Shown here in pieces: positions 17,633 to 26,899 of a DNA stretch of 64,000 bases. The stretch is from Cribrihabitans marinus (GTDB taxonomy: Bacteria > Pseudomonadota > Alphaproteobacteria > Rhodobacterales > Rhodobacteraceae). The notes below the pieces were generated by a model. It was given only the letters and a program-made list of their open reading frames with translations. It searched no databases and had not been told where the DNA came from. How positions within the stretch are numbered: position 1 is the stretch's first letter; every line of letters begins with the position of its first letter. A program made the translations under genes and the position numbers. The stretch is taken from assembly GCF_900109035.1 (NCBI RefSeq), contig NZ_FNYD01000005.1:1-64000 (forward strand). Direction: 5' to 3'.

Positions 17633-18177
17633 CGCGCCGTCTCCTCTTCGCCGAAGCAGCCGATGGCCTCCTCGGACTGGCGGAACTCGCCCCGCAGCAC
17701 CAGGATCAGGGCGGCGGCGAAGGTCAGCCAGGCAACGGCGGCGAACCAGATCCAGCCGGCGAACCAAGGCGTCTGGACCAGCGCGAGCGGGGTCTCAAGC
17801 GGCGTGTTGGCGCGCGAGCCGTTGGCCAGCGAACGTGCCAGGACCGGCCAGGACTGCAGCGCGATCAGCGTGACGGTGCCCGACAGCACGGCCATGGCAA
17901 ACAGGTCGAAGACTGCCCGCCCGACATTGCCGGTGCGCCCCCTGAGGATGTCGATGCGCACATGGCCCAGTTCAAGCAGGGTATAGCCCATGCCCCAGGA
18001 GGTGGCGATCGCCATCACGTATCCGCTGATCTCGTCGGTGCCGCCCAGCGAGGAGCCCAACTGGCGCAGAACGATATCGGCGAGCACGATCGCGGCGCAG
18101 GCCAGCAACACGATCCCGATCAGGATCGCCACCAGCTTGTTCAGGCCACGCAAGGTGCCGAGCAGTTTCTGTGCCAT
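17629..18177 (-). CDS. TRAP transporter small permease (DctQ)
   Basis: 182 aa with four transmembrane helices, first at about 14-37. It lies between the binding-protein gene (25 bases upstream) and dctM (4-base overlap). A GGGGAGGAGACC ribosome site precedes the ATG. It assembles with DctM in the inner membrane. Confidence 0.9.
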   Translation of the reverse strand: MAQKLLGTLRGLNKLVAILIGIVLLACAAIVLADIVLRQLGSSLGGTDEISGYVMAIATSWGMGYTLLELGHVRIDILRGRTGNVGRAVFDLFAMAVLSGTVTLIALQSWPVLARSLANGSRANTPLETPLALVQTPWFAGWIWFAAVAWLTFAAALILVLRGEFRQSEEAIGCFGEEETAR

Positions 18178-18202
18178 TGGTCTCCTCCCCGGGACAGGCC
18201 GC

Positions 18203-19240
18203 CTATTGGGTGGCGATGGTCACGCCGACGGCCTGACCGACACTCTCGTTCCAGCGCGCGGCCCATTCATCTCCGGCCCGCTCGGCCCATTCCGGCAGCA
18301 CCTCGCTCACCAGAACCTCACGGGCGCGTTCGAAATCGGCATCGGACACGTCGACCAGCGTCATGTCGCGGGCGTCGCCCGAGGGGCAGTCGCCGTTGCC
18401 GGTCAGGCAGGCGATGTCGTTGACCAGCGCGTTCTGGGCGGTGGCCCAGGCGGGATCCTCGAACTCGGTCTCGATCTGTTCGCTGATCAGCGTCTGCAGG
18501 TCCTCGTCCATGCTGTTCCACTTGTCGAGGTTCATGGCGGTGACGACGCTGTCCCAGCCGCCCAGCGGGATCGGCATCAGGTGGGTCGACACCTCCCACC
18601 AGCCGGCGGAATAGCCCGAGCCGGCACCGGTCACGGCGCAGTCGACCACGCCCTTCTGAAGCGCGCCGGGCACTTCGGAGAAGCTGACATTCACGCCTTC
18701 GGCGCCCAGCGCCTCGAGGAACTTGGCGGTCATCCGGCCCGAGGCGCGGACCTTCTTGCCCTCGAGATCGTCCAGCCCCGAGATCTCGGCGTTGCAGAAC
18801 ACGACCTGCGGCGGATAGGGCGCGATGGCCAGGACGTGGCTGTTGAACCGGTCGCGATAGATGTCCGAGACCATCGGGCGGGCGGCGTCGACCATCGCGC
18901 GCGCCTCGTCGGCGGTCAGCGCCACCAGCGGCACGTCCAGCCCTTCAAGCTCGGGCGCGTCGGCCACGGCATAGTCGGCAACCGTCATCGCCACGTCATA
19001 GACCCCGTCGCCCAGCAGGCGGTAGACGTCGCCGACGCCCAGGTTCATCTGGTTGTGCGTGGTCAGGTTCACGTTGATCCTGCCGTCCGACGCGGCAGGC
19101 AGCTTCTCGCTCCAGAACGGGGCCTCGTATTCCTTGTGCAGCGGCAGGCTGGACCAGCTGCCGACAACGGACAGTTCCTCGGCCGCGGCGGGAACGGCCA
19201 GAACGGCCGATGTGGCAAGTATGCTCAATGCGGTTTTCAT
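18203..19240 (-). CDS. TRAP transporter substrate-binding protein (DctP)
   Basis: 345 aa with a signal peptide to about residue 20 (AVPAAA-EE). This is a DctP-fold periplasmic receptor. The conserved ligand-contact Arg region is present (GKKVRASGRMTAKFLEALGA). The start at 19240 overlaps the stop of the DUF1445 gene (ATGA), which ties the putative hydro-lyase/cyclase to the transporter. The ligand is inferred to be a carboxylated lactam such as 5-oxoproline because pxpB and pxpC are in the operon. Confidence 0.9.
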   Translation of the reverse strand: MKTALSILATSAVLAVPAAAEELSVVGSWSSLPLHKEYEAPFWSEKLPAASDGRINVNLTTHNQMNLGVGDVYRLLGDGVYDVAMTVADYAVADAPELEGLDVPLVALTADEARAMVDAARPMVSDIYRDRFNSHVLAIAPYPPQVVFCNAEISGLDDLEGKKVRASGRMTAKFLEALGAEGVNVSFSEVPGALQKGVVDCAVTGAGSGYSAGWWEVSTHLMPIPLGGWDSVVTAMNLDKWNSMDEDLQTLISEQIETEFEDPAWATAQNALVNDIACLTGNGDCPSGDARDMTLVDVSDADFERAREVLVSEVLPEWAERAGDEWAARWNESVGQAVGVTIATQ

Positions 19241-20094
19241 GGTGTTGCTCCTTGTTGGGATGGGGGTGTTGTTATCAGGGTGCCCGGCGCCATCACCGGC
19301 ACCTCGGCATCTTCGGCGATGTCGGTGATCAGCATGTGACCGGGCTTGTGGGTGATGCAGAGCGGCAGGCGGGCGTTTTCGATCGCCACCTGGGGTGTGA
19401 CGCCGCAGGCCCAGAAGACCGGCACGGTGCCCGGCGCCTGCGGGGTCGGATCGCCCCAGTCCGGCCGGGCGATGTCGCCGATGCCGATCGCGGCGGGATC
19501 GCCCCAGTGCACCGGGGCGCCATGCGCCAGCGGGTAACGCCGGCAGATCGCGATCACCTCGTCGATACGATCTTGCGGCACGAACCGCATCGAGACGACC
19601 ATCTTGCCGGCGAAGGGCCCGGCGGGAACCGTGTCCAGCCCGGACCGGAACATCGGCACGGTGGTGTCGTTGGCGATGTGCCACATGTCGATGCCCGCCG
19701 CCTGCAGCGCATGTTCGAAGGTGAACGAACAGCCCAGCGCAAAGACCACCAGATCGTCGCGCCAGATGTCGGAGATGTCCGTTACCGTCCCGTCCAGCCG
19801 CCCGTCGCGGTAGATGTTGTAGGCCGGAACATCGGTGCGGATGTCGATATCGGCCCCCAGCGTGACCATCATCGGATCGCCGGTGTCCGACACCCCGGTC
19901 AGAGGACAGGGCTTGGGGTTGCGCTGGCAGAACCGCATGAAGTCGAGCGCTTGATCCTCGGGCATGATCGCCAGGTTGGCCTGCAGGTGACCGCGGCCCA
20001 GCCCGGCGGTGTGCGACCGGTAACGCCCCGCGCGAATGGCCGCGCGCACCCGGCCCAGTTCGGCGGTCTTGAGAGTGGCGTATGTGTCGGTCAC
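19237..20094 (-). CDS. DUF1445 (YcsI/D-glutamate cyclase-like) protein
   Basis: 285 aa from a GTG at 20094 chosen because GAGGAGCAACC precedes it; a reading eight codons longer has no ribosome site. The family signature LGCSFTFEHALQAAGI is present near the middle. The homologous domain of mammalian D-glutamate cyclase interconverts D-glutamate and 5-oxo-D-proline, and bacterial members (YcsI) sit beside pxp/kip genes in Bacillus. Here the gene heads a TRAP-pxpBC operon, so a role in opening or racemising a pyroglutamate-like lactam is plausible. The exact reaction is not proven for bacterial members. Confidence 0.85.
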   Translation of the reverse strand: MTDTYATLKTAELGRVRAAIRAGRYRSHTAGLGRGHLQANLAIMPEDQALDFMRFCQRNPKPCPLTGVSDTGDPMMVTLGADIDIRTDVPAYNIYRDGRLDGTVTDISDIWRDDLVVFALGCSFTFEHALQAAGIDMWHIANDTTVPMFRSGLDTVPAGPFAGKMVVSMRFVPQDRIDEVIAICRRYPLAHGAPVHWGDPAAIGIGDIARPDWGDPTPQAPGTVPVFWACGVTPQVAIENARLPLCITHKPGHMLITDIAEDAEVPVMAPGTLITTPPSQQGATP

Positions 20095-20170
20095 GGTTGC
20101 TCCTCTTCGGTGCCGCAAGCGTCACAGGTGCAGGCTATAAGGTCAAATCGAAGATTCTTTTCTGCATGTA

Positions 20171-21070
20171 TCACGCATTTTTATCACCCTGATAGGCCAC
20201 GGCGACCTCGAACGCCTGTTTGGCGGCGGTTTCGACCAGGTGACTCTTGGGCTCGCCCAAGTAAGAGGCGGAAAACCGCAGCGGGCTCGGCACCCAGCCC
20301 GGATCGAACTCGCGGATCCGCCCCGCGGCGACATAGTCCTGCGCCAGCACCCGCGGCAGCGCGCCGACGCCCAGATCCGCCTCGACCAGGCGGAAGCAGG
20401 CCGAGAGCGAGGTGGACGGAAACAGCGACACCGCCGGCCCGACCCGCTCGAACAGCAGTTCCTTGAGCTCGCGATAGGGCCGCGTGTTGCGGGCATAGGT
20501 CAGCACCGGGCGGGTCAGGTAGGCGCTGGCGTCCCGGCATTCCGGCGCATCGGCGGCGGCATACCAGCCCAGGTCGATGCCCGGCAGCTCGATATTGTCC
20601 ACCGAAAACTCCGACACCGGCCCCAGCAAGATCGCCAGATCAATCTCGCGGTTCAGAAGGCCGGCGCGCAGGTTGATCGAGATGTCGACATTGAACTCGA
20701 TCTCGAGCTTGGGATAGAGCGCGTGCAGCCGGAACACCAGGTCCGGCAGCCAGGATTGCGCGACGGTCTCCGACACGCCCAGCCGCAGGTGGTCCTCGAC
20801 CCCGGCGGGATCCACCACGTCCTTCTCGACCTGTTGCGAGAGGTATTCGAACTTCTCGGCATGCGACAGCAGCAGCTCGCCGCGCTTGGTCAGCTTCATG
20901 CCGGTCGCGGTGCGGTCGAACAGCTCGCAGGCCAGCATCTCTTCGAGGTTCTTGATCCGCGCGGTCACCGCCGGCTGGGTGACGTTCAGCGCAACCGCCG
21001 CCTTGCGCACCCCACCCAGCCGGACGACGGCCAGGAAGGTGTGCAGCTGTTCCATGTTGATTCGCGCCAT
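20171..21070 (-). CDS. LysR-family transcriptional regulator
   Basis: 299 aa. The HTH is at residues 6-65 (LNVTQPAVTARIKNLEEMLA), followed by a periplasmic-binding-like effector domain. It lies upstream of, and co-directional with, the DUF1445-TRAP-pxpBC operon, 76 bases away, and downstream of the Liv operon's hairpin. It probably activates the lactam operon (inference from position). Confidence 0.9.
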   Translation of the reverse strand: MARINMEQLHTFLAVVRLGGVRKAAVALNVTQPAVTARIKNLEEMLACELFDRTATGMKLTKRGELLLSHAEKFEYLSQQVEKDVVDPAGVEDHLRLGVSETVAQSWLPDLVFRLHALYPKLEIEFNVDISINLRAGLLNREIDLAILLGPVSEFSVDNIELPGIDLGWYAAADAPECRDASAYLTRPVLTYARNTRPYRELKELLFERVGPAVSLFPSTSLSACFRLVEADLGVGALPRVLAQDYVAAGRIREFDPGWVPSPLRFSASYLGEPKSHLVETAAKQAFEVAVAYQGDKNA

Positions 21071-21124
21071 GCCCGGAGCTTGGCATGTCCGCTGCCGCGC
21101 GTAACCTGCAATAGCCCGCGTGGC

Positions 21125-21155
21125 GGCCGGACCGGGCGCGCGGCCCGGTCCGGCC
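21125..21155 (-). terminator. GC-rich hairpin downstream of livJ
   Basis: GGCCGGACCGGGC and its exact complement form a 13-bp perfect stem with a 5-base loop, starting 7 bases after the binding-protein stop. No T-run follows on the transcribed strand. It may act as an intrinsic-like terminator of the Liv operon or as an mRNA 3'-end stabiliser. Confidence 0.6.
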
Positions 21156-21161
21156 GGGCCG

Positions 21162-22430
21162 TCACTTCAACGAGGCGATGAAACCGTCCACCTCGTCCAG
21201 CGAGAGATACTGCACCTCCTCGGTGCCGCTCTCGGTGAAACTCCACACCACGGCGGGCGCGGACACGTCGCCATTGGCGTCGAAACGCACGTTTCCGGTG
21301 GCGCCCTGGTACATGACGCTGCCGCCATCGGCCAACACCTGCCGCGCGGCGGCAAACCCCTCGGCATCGGCGGTCACGGGCGTGCCCTCGGGGTCGGTCA
21401 CGCGGCTCACCTGCGCGGCGATCTCTTCGCCGGTGGCGTCCTTGCCTGCCGCTTCCATCGCCAGCAGCGCGATCATCGTCGCGTCATAGCTGTTGGCCAG
21501 GCCCGGACCGTTCGGCTCGGAGTCGAACCGCGCCTTGTAGCGTTCGACAAAGGCGTCGGCACTGGCGACCCGCGGCGAGGCGGTGTCGGTGCCCAGCGCG
21601 TTGCCCAGGTATTGCAGGCCGACATTGTCGCGGAACTCGTCGGATTTCAGCGAATTGGCCAGGATCATGTTCTGGGTGCCGCCCAGCGACAGCCACTCGC
21701 GCACCGCCGCGGTGCCCTCGTTCGGGTAGAGCCCGAGATAGAGCGCATCCGGATTGCCCGCCATCGCCTCGGTCACCTCGGCCCGGAACGAGGGCTGGCC
21801 GTCATTGATCGCCACCGAGGCGGTCACCTCGATCCCCAGCGCCTCGAAATCGCTGGCGATCAGCTTGCCCAGGTCCTGGCCCCAGTCGTCGTTCTTGTAG
21901 AGGATGGCCACGGACTTGTAGCCCTGATCGGCGGCAACCTTGGCCCCCACCGCCGCCTGCACGCCGGTGGTGGCGAAGGTGCGGAACCACAGCCCGCCGG
22001 CCTTGCCCTCTTCGGCCAGCGTGGTGAAGGCGGTCGAGGATGAGCAGCACGACATCTGCATCACCTTGCCCGGCACCGTCACCGAGGTCAGGATCGGCAT
22101 CGACACCCCCGACGAGACCGCGCCCAGAAGCACCTGAACGCCGTCGAGATCGACCAGCGCCTTGGCCGCGTCCACGCCGACCTTGGGATCGACCTGGGTG
22201 TCGCGCAGCACCATCTCGATCCGGCAGCCCGCGACGCCGCCGGCCTCGTTGACCTGATCGACGACGAATTGCGCGGTCTCGGCGATGGGCCGCCCCCAGT
22301 CGACCGAGGTCGGCAGCACCGCGCCCACCTTGGTCGTGCAATCCTGCGCCGCCGCGCCGCCGGCCAGAACGGCCATCCCCAAGGCGGTGCCCAGCGTCAG
22401 GCCCGCCCGTGTGCTGATACGTCTCTTCAT
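21162..22430 (-). CDS. Branched-chain amino acid-type ABC substrate-binding protein
   Basis: 422 aa, type I periplasmic binding fold (LivJ/AmiC/UrtA class), signal peptide to about residue 28 (GGAAA-QD). It is the last gene of the operon encoding LivG, LivF, LivH and LivM homologues. The family binds leucine-type amino acids, amides, urea or aromatic acids; the ligand cannot be read here. The start at 22430 is preceded by an AGGGAGAAAAGACC leader. A conspicuous MSCCSSSTAF segment (Cys-Cys, about residue 127) is typical of non-leucine members. Confidence 0.88.
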   Translation of the reverse strand: MKRRISTRAGLTLGTALGMAVLAGGAAAQDCTTKVGAVLPTSVDWGRPIAETAQFVVDQVNEAGGVAGCRIEMVLRDTQVDPKVGVDAAKALVDLDGVQVLLGAVSSGVSMPILTSVTVPGKVMQMSCCSSSTAFTTLAEEGKAGGLWFRTFATTGVQAAVGAKVAADQGYKSVAILYKNDDWGQDLGKLIASDFEALGIEVTASVAINDGQPSFRAEVTEAMAGNPDALYLGLYPNEGTAAVREWLSLGGTQNMILANSLKSDEFRDNVGLQYLGNALGTDTASPRVASADAFVERYKARFDSEPNGPGLANSYDATMIALLAMEAAGKDATGEEIAAQVSRVTDPEGTPVTADAEGFAAARQVLADGGSVMYQGATGNVRFDANGDVSAPAVVWSFTESGTEEVQYLSLDEVDGFIASLK

Positions 22431-22465
22431 GGTCTTTTCTCCCTGTTTTGCGTGTTGCATCGGGC

Positions 22466-23413
22466 TCAGCCCTGTCCCGATTGTGAAACGACCAACCGCT
22501 CGGGGAACAGCCCCTGGGGGCGCCAGAGCAGCATGCCGACGATGACCAGGCCGATCAGAACATACTGGATCGACCCGGCATAGAGCTGCGCCTCGATTGG
22601 CGCGAAGCGGGACAGCGCCCAGCCGCTGGCGGTCCAGGCGCCCCAGATCAGGAACGTGCCCAGGATCGCGCCGCGATTGTTGCCGGCACCGCCGACGATC
22701 AGCATGGCCCAGATCTGAAAGGTCAGCGTCGGCAGAACGTCCTGCGGGCTGACAAAGGCATAGAAGGTGCCGTAGAGCGCGCCTGCCAGCCCCATGATCA
22801 CCGCCCCGGTGACGAATGCGGTCAGGCGCACCCGGGCCGGGCTCTTGCCGAGCGAGCGCGCGGCGGTCTCGTCCTCGCGGATCGCGCGCAGGAGCCGGCC
22901 GAAGGGCGAGCCCACCAGCCGCTCGAGGAACAGGTAGGTCGCCAGCAGCAGCACCAGCACGACCAGCAAAAAGGCGATGTTGTAGACGAACCCGTCGCCC
23001 AGCGCATCGCGCAGCGGCCGCTCGAACCCGCGCAGGCCCTTGGCCCCGCCGGCCAGCGCCTCGGCGTTGCGCATCACGTTCTCGAAGGCCACGGCGACAC
23101 CGAAGGTCGAGATCGCCAGGTAGTCGTGGCGCAGCCGCAGCGTGGCCACCCCGACGATCCAGGCCAGCACGCCGGCCGCCGCCATGCCGCCCAGCACGGC
23201 CAGCGGATAGAACAGCCCGAAACCGCCCAGATGCCCGGCCTGCGGCGTGCCGCCCAGGATCAGCGTGCCATAGGCCCCGGCCCCGAAGAAGGCAGCGACA
23301 CCGCCGTTGAACAGACCCGTGTTGCCCCACTGCAGGTTCAGGCCCAGCACCGCGATGGCCAGGATCGACGCGACGGTGGTGAAGAACACCAGGTAGGAGA
23401 TGACCCCGATCAT
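22466..23413 (-). CDS. Branched-chain amino acid-type ABC permease (LivM)
   Basis: 315 aa with about eight to nine hydrophobic helices and the LivM/EAA-like cytoplasmic segment AIREDETAARSLGKSPARVR that contacts the ATPases. It overlaps livH by 4 bases (ATGA). It forms the channel with LivH. Confidence 0.9.
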   Translation of the reverse strand: MIGVISYLVFFTTVASILAIAVLGLNLQWGNTGLFNGGVAAFFGAGAYGTLILGGTPQAGHLGGFGLFYPLAVLGGMAAAGVLAWIVGVATLRLRHDYLAISTFGVAVAFENVMRNAEALAGGAKGLRGFERPLRDALGDGFVYNIAFLLVVLVLLLATYLFLERLVGSPFGRLLRAIREDETAARSLGKSPARVRLTAFVTGAVIMGLAGALYGTFYAFVSPQDVLPTLTFQIWAMLIVGGAGNNRGAILGTFLIWGAWTASGWALSRFAPIEAQLYAGSIQYVLIGLVIVGMLLWRPQGLFPERLVVSQSGQG

Positions 23414-24324
23414 GTCCGCGCCTCGCCGAACAGGCCGTTGGGCCGCAGCAGCAGCACCGCGATGATGATCAGGAACGGCACGCTGGGGCTGTAGCCCGAG
23501 GGCAGCACGAACAGCGCCAGGTTGGCGGCGATGCCGACGATGAAGCCGCCCAGCACCGCGCCATAGATCGACCCGATCCCGCCCACGATCGTGGCAGCGA
23601 AGATCGGCAGCACCAGGTCGCGGCCGATGACCGGGCTGATCTGGTTGGACAGGCCGTAGAACACGCCGGCCAGCGACGCCAGCCCGCCGCCCAGCAGCCA
23701 GACGATCACGATCATCCGCCGCAGGTCGATGCCGTTGACCTGCGCCAGCACCGGGTTCTCGGCCACGGCACGCAGGGCATAGCCGAAGGTGGTGCGCGAC
23801 AGCACCAGGTGCAGCGCCGCCATGATCGCCAGCGTCGCGGCCAGCGCCGCAAGCTGGTCGGGCTTGACCAGCAGCAGCGGATCGCGGCTGAGCACCACGG
23901 CGAAGACGATGTCCTGGCTGTAGAGTTGGGTGTGCAGGCCGAAGACCAGGCCGATGACATTGCGCACGATCAGCGCCAGGCCGAACGAGGCAAAGACCAT
24001 CGACAGCTCCTCGCCCTTTTCGCGCACCCGCCGGAACACCAGCCGGTCGAACAGCACCGCGCTGGCGCCGGTCAGGGCCATCGACAGCACGATCGCCAGA
24101 ACCAGCGCCCAGGTCATCGACAGCGGTCCGATCTGGTCGGCCAGCACCGGCATCAGCACCTTGAACAGCTTGTCGAAGACCAACGCGGCATAGGCGCCGA
24201 TGGACAGCAGTTCGGCATGGCTGAAATTGGCAAAGCGCAGCATGTGCATCACCATCGTCAGCCCGATCGCGCCCAGGGACAGGATCGCGCCGATCAATAT
24301 GCCGTCGAGCAGGTGCTGGATCAT
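23410..24324 (-). CDS. Branched-chain amino acid-type ABC permease (LivH)
   Basis: 304 aa with the LivH N-terminus (LDGILIGAILSLGAIGLTMV). The coupling loop reads GYALRAVAENPVLAQVNGID. Both ends overlap neighbours by 4 bases, so the subunits are translated from one transcript. It partners LivM. Confidence 0.9.
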   Translation of the reverse strand: MIQHLLDGILIGAILSLGAIGLTMVMHMLRFANFSHAELLSIGAYAALVFDKLFKVLMPVLADQIGPLSMTWALVLAIVLSMALTGASAVLFDRLVFRRVREKGEELSMVFASFGLALIVRNVIGLVFGLHTQLYSQDIVFAVVLSRDPLLLVKPDQLAALAATLAIMAALHLVLSRTTFGYALRAVAENPVLAQVNGIDLRRMIVIVWLLGGGLASLAGVFYGLSNQISPVIGRDLVLPIFAATIVGGIGSIYGAVLGGFIVGIAANLALFVLPSGYSPSVPFLIIIAVLLLRPNGLFGEART

Positions 24325-25055
24325 GCCCCTGCCCTCAGCCGTTTGCCGCCCAGGTAGATCTCGGCCACGATCGGATCGCCCAGCAGGGCCTCGGCCGGGC
24401 CGTCCACCTGGTTTCGGCCCTCGGCCAGGATATAGCAGTGATCGGCCAGCCGCAGCGCCTGGTTGACGTTCTGCTCGACCAGCAGGATCGTCACCCCCTG
24501 TTCCGTCAGATCCCGGGCGAATTCCAGTACCTCCTGCGCCGCCTTCGGCGCCAGCCCCGCCGAGGGCTCGTCCATCAGGATCAGCTGCGGCGCGGTCGCC
24601 AGCGCCATCGCCACGGCCAGGAACTGCCGCTGCCCGCCCGACAACGCGCCGGCCTTGTCGCCGCGCTTGTCGGCCAGCGCCGGGAACCGGTCGAGCAGCC
24701 GGGCCAGCCGGTCCGGGCCCGCCGAACCGGCCCGGCGCAGGGCCAGGTCAAGGTTCTGGCCGACCGTCAGGCTGCGAAAGATGTTGTCGGTCTGCGGCAC
24801 ATAGGCGATGCCGTGACGCGCCATGTGGTGCGGGCGCAGGCCGGTGATGTCCTGTCCGCGCAGCGCGACGGTGCCGCGCGACACTGGAACAAGCCCCGCT
24901 ATCGCCTTGATCAGGGTGGATTTTCCCGCACCGTTCGGGCCGATTATGACGGTGACAGACCCGGCCTCGGCGCGCAGCGAGACATCCAGAAGGATCGGCA
25001 GGTCGGGCACGTAGCCCGCGGTGATCCCCACCGCCTCGAGCGCCGCGTCAGGCAT
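24321..25055 (-). CDS. Branched-chain amino acid-type ABC ATPase (LivF)
   Basis: 244 aa from the ATG at 25055, which overlaps the livG stop by 8 bases. Walker A is GPNGAGKST (about 36-44), the ABC signature is LSGGQRQFLAVAMAL, and Walker B is LILMDEPSAGL with the LivF-type follow-on. It is the smaller of the two ATPases driving the importer. Confidence 0.92.
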   Translation of the reverse strand: MPDAALEAVGITAGYVPDLPILLDVSLRAEAGSVTVIIGPNGAGKSTLIKAIAGLVPVSRGTVALRGQDITGLRPHHMARHGIAYVPQTDNIFRSLTVGQNLDLALRRAGSAGPDRLARLLDRFPALADKRGDKAGALSGGQRQFLAVAMALATAPQLILMDEPSAGLAPKAAQEVLEFARDLTEQGVTILLVEQNVNQALRLADHCYILAEGRNQVDGPAEALLGDPIVAEIYLGGKRLRAGA

Positions 25056-25821
25056 CGGTCCCCGCCCCCAGATAGGCATCCAGCAGCACAGGGTTGGCCT
25101 GGGCCTCCTCCGCCGTGCCCTGGAACACCACGCGCCCGCCGGCCAGCGCCACGACGGGATCGCAGTGCCGCATGATGAAATCCATGTCATGCTCGATGAT
25201 GACAAAGGTCTTGCCCTGCCGGTTCAGCTCTTCGATCTTCTCGATCAGGATGCCGGTCAGGGTCGGGTTGACGCCCGCCGCCGGCTCGTCCAGCAGGATC
25301 ACCGCCGGGTCCCCCATCAGAACCCGCGCCAGCTCCAGCAGCTTCATCTGCCCGCCCGACACACGCCCCGCCGGGTGATCGGCCAGCGGCGCAAGCGTCA
25401 CGAAATCCAGCACCTCCATCGCGCGGCTGCGGATCGCGCGTTCCTGCGCGCGCATCGCCGAGCGGCGCAGGAACGGGCCGGACACACGCTCGCCGATCTG
25501 CGCCAACGGGGCCAGCATCACGTTTTCCAGAACCGACATGCGAGCGAAGGGGCGCGGGATCTGGAAACTGCGCCCCAGCCCCGCGGCAAAAAGCTTCTCC
25601 GGCGTGAAACCGGTCACGTCCTGCCCGTTCAGGCGCACGGTGCCCGCCGTTGGCGCCAGCATCCCGGTCAGCACGTCGAATAATGTCGATTTGCCCGCAC
25701 CGTTCGGGCCGATCAGGCCGGTGATCGACCCGGTTCGGATCTCGAGCGAGACCTGGTCGACCGCGCGGAACGGGCCGAAGTCGCGGGTCAGCCCCGAGCA
25801 GGACAGCACCTGCTCAGCCAT
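25048..25821 (-). CDS. Branched-chain amino acid-type ABC ATPase (LivG)
   Basis: 257 aa. Walker A is GPNGAGKST (about 39-47), the signature VSGGQMKLLELARVL and Walker B VILLDEPAAGVNP; the family-typical HDMDFIM follows. The start overlaps the aldo/keto reductase stop by 8 bases, so the reductase and transporter are one transcriptional unit. Confidence 0.92.
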   Translation of the reverse strand: MAEQVLSCSGLTRDFGPFRAVDQVSLEIRTGSITGLIGPNGAGKSTLFDVLTGMLAPTAGTVRLNGQDVTGFTPEKLFAAGLGRSFQIPRPFARMSVLENVMLAPLAQIGERVSGPFLRRSAMRAQERAIRSRAMEVLDFVTLAPLADHPAGRVSGGQMKLLELARVLMGDPAVILLDEPAAGVNPTLTGILIEKIEELNRQGKTFVIIEHDMDFIMRHCDPVVALAGGRVVFQGTAEEAQANPVLLDAYLGAGTDA

Positions 25822-26899
25822 CGGCCTGCCCCAGCACCTTGTCGTCGGGCCGCGTGTTCAGGTTGTATTTCATGATCCGCCCGTGGCGCGAGTCGCGATC
25901 CCCTTCCAGGCCGTAGACCGGGCCGGACGGTCCTTGAGCTTCGGCCAGTATCGCGTTGATTTCGCCGTGATCCTGATCGTCGAGCGTCAGATCGAAGACC
26001 TGCAGCGTCTGCGGCAGGTGCCGCGCGTAGCGCGCGCCGACGATGGCGCCTGCGACCTGGCGCTGGTCCAGCACCCAGCGGGTCGCCACGGAACTGAGGT
26101 TGACGCCATGCCGGTCGCCCACCGCCTTGAGCGCGCGCAGCAGGCGCTGGAACCGCTCCCAGGGGCCGAACTCGTCGATCACCAGCCGGTATTTGACCAG
26201 CGAGCGGTTGTCGAACGCGAACCCCGGATCGGGCTTGTCCAGCCACCCCTCGGTCAGGAACCCGCCGGCCAGGGTGCCATAGCACAGAAGTTGCATGTCG
26301 TGACGGGCGGCCCAGTCGGCCAGGCCGTTGGCCGGCCGGCGGTCCAGCACGGAATACTGCACCTGCGCGCTGGCGATGTCGAACCCGGCCTCGACAAAGC
26401 GCGCGATCTGCGCGCTGTCCCAGTTGTTGACGCCCAGATTGGCGATCTTGCCCTTGCGCTGGCAGTCCTTGAGCACCTCCAGCGAGGCCACGGGATCGCC
26501 GATGGCAAGATCCCACCAGTAGAACTGCACCAGGTGCAACCGTTCGATCCGCAACCGGGCGAGCGAGCGGTCGATAATGGCCTCGACCTCGTCGGGGCGC
26601 AGGTCCGGCAGCCGCGACAGGTCGGGGACAAGCTTGGTGTGGATCACCGCGCGGTCGGCAATGGAGGCCCCGCGCCGCTGCCGCAGATCGGCGATGAAGC
26701 TGCCGATCATTTCCTCGACGCCGGTATAGATGTCGGCGCAATCGAAGGTGGTGATCCCCGCGTCCAGAAACGCCTCCATGTCGGCGATGGCCGCCGTGCG
26801 GTCGACGGATCCGTGATCGCCGGCCAACTGCCAGCCGCCCTTGATGACGCGCGAGATCCGGTGCCCCGGGCGCAGATCGGCGGTTTCGACCCGGCTCAT
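25814..26899 (-). CDS. Aldo/keto reductase with Tyr at the catalytic His position
   Basis: 361-aa TIM-barrel AKR. D53, Y58 and K89 match the catalytic Asp-Tyr-Lys, but the fourth residue, normally His in the strand reading QxHW, is Tyr127 (LVQFYWWD). AKRs that replace this His have altered chemistry (for example Glu in 5-beta-reductases). The gene is sandwiched by overlaps between a small unknown protein and LivG, so the importer's ligand or a derivative is the likely substrate. It is paralogous to the AKR domain at 28089 across the shared promoter. Confidence 0.85.
   Translation of the reverse strand: MSRVETADLRPGHRISRVIKGGWQLAGDHGSVDRTAAIADMEAFLDAGITTFDCADIYTGVEEMIGSFIADLRQRRGASIADRAVIHTKLVPDLSRLPDLRPDEVEAIIDRSLARLRIERLHLVQFYWWDLAIGDPVASLEVLKDCQRKGKIANLGVNNWDSAQIARFVEAGFDIASAQVQYSVLDRRPANGLADWAARHDMQLLCYGTLAGGFLTEGWLDKPDPGFAFDNRSLVKYRLVIDEFGPWERFQRLLRALKAVGDRHGVNLSSVATRWVLDQRQVAGAIVGARYARHLPQTLQVFDLTLDDQDHGEINAILAEAQGPSGPVYGLEGDRDSRHGRIMKYNLNTRPDDKVLGQADG

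Noticed and set aside
19241-20125. Long extension of the second TRAP receptor through the DUF1445 gene
   Set aside because: The extension has shadow composition; a signal peptide begins exactly at the ATG at 19240.
20153-20167. TGCATGTATCACGCA as a LysR operator before the DUF1445 operon
   Set aside because: Arms are only three to four bases and the spacing does not give T-N11-A; too weak to list.
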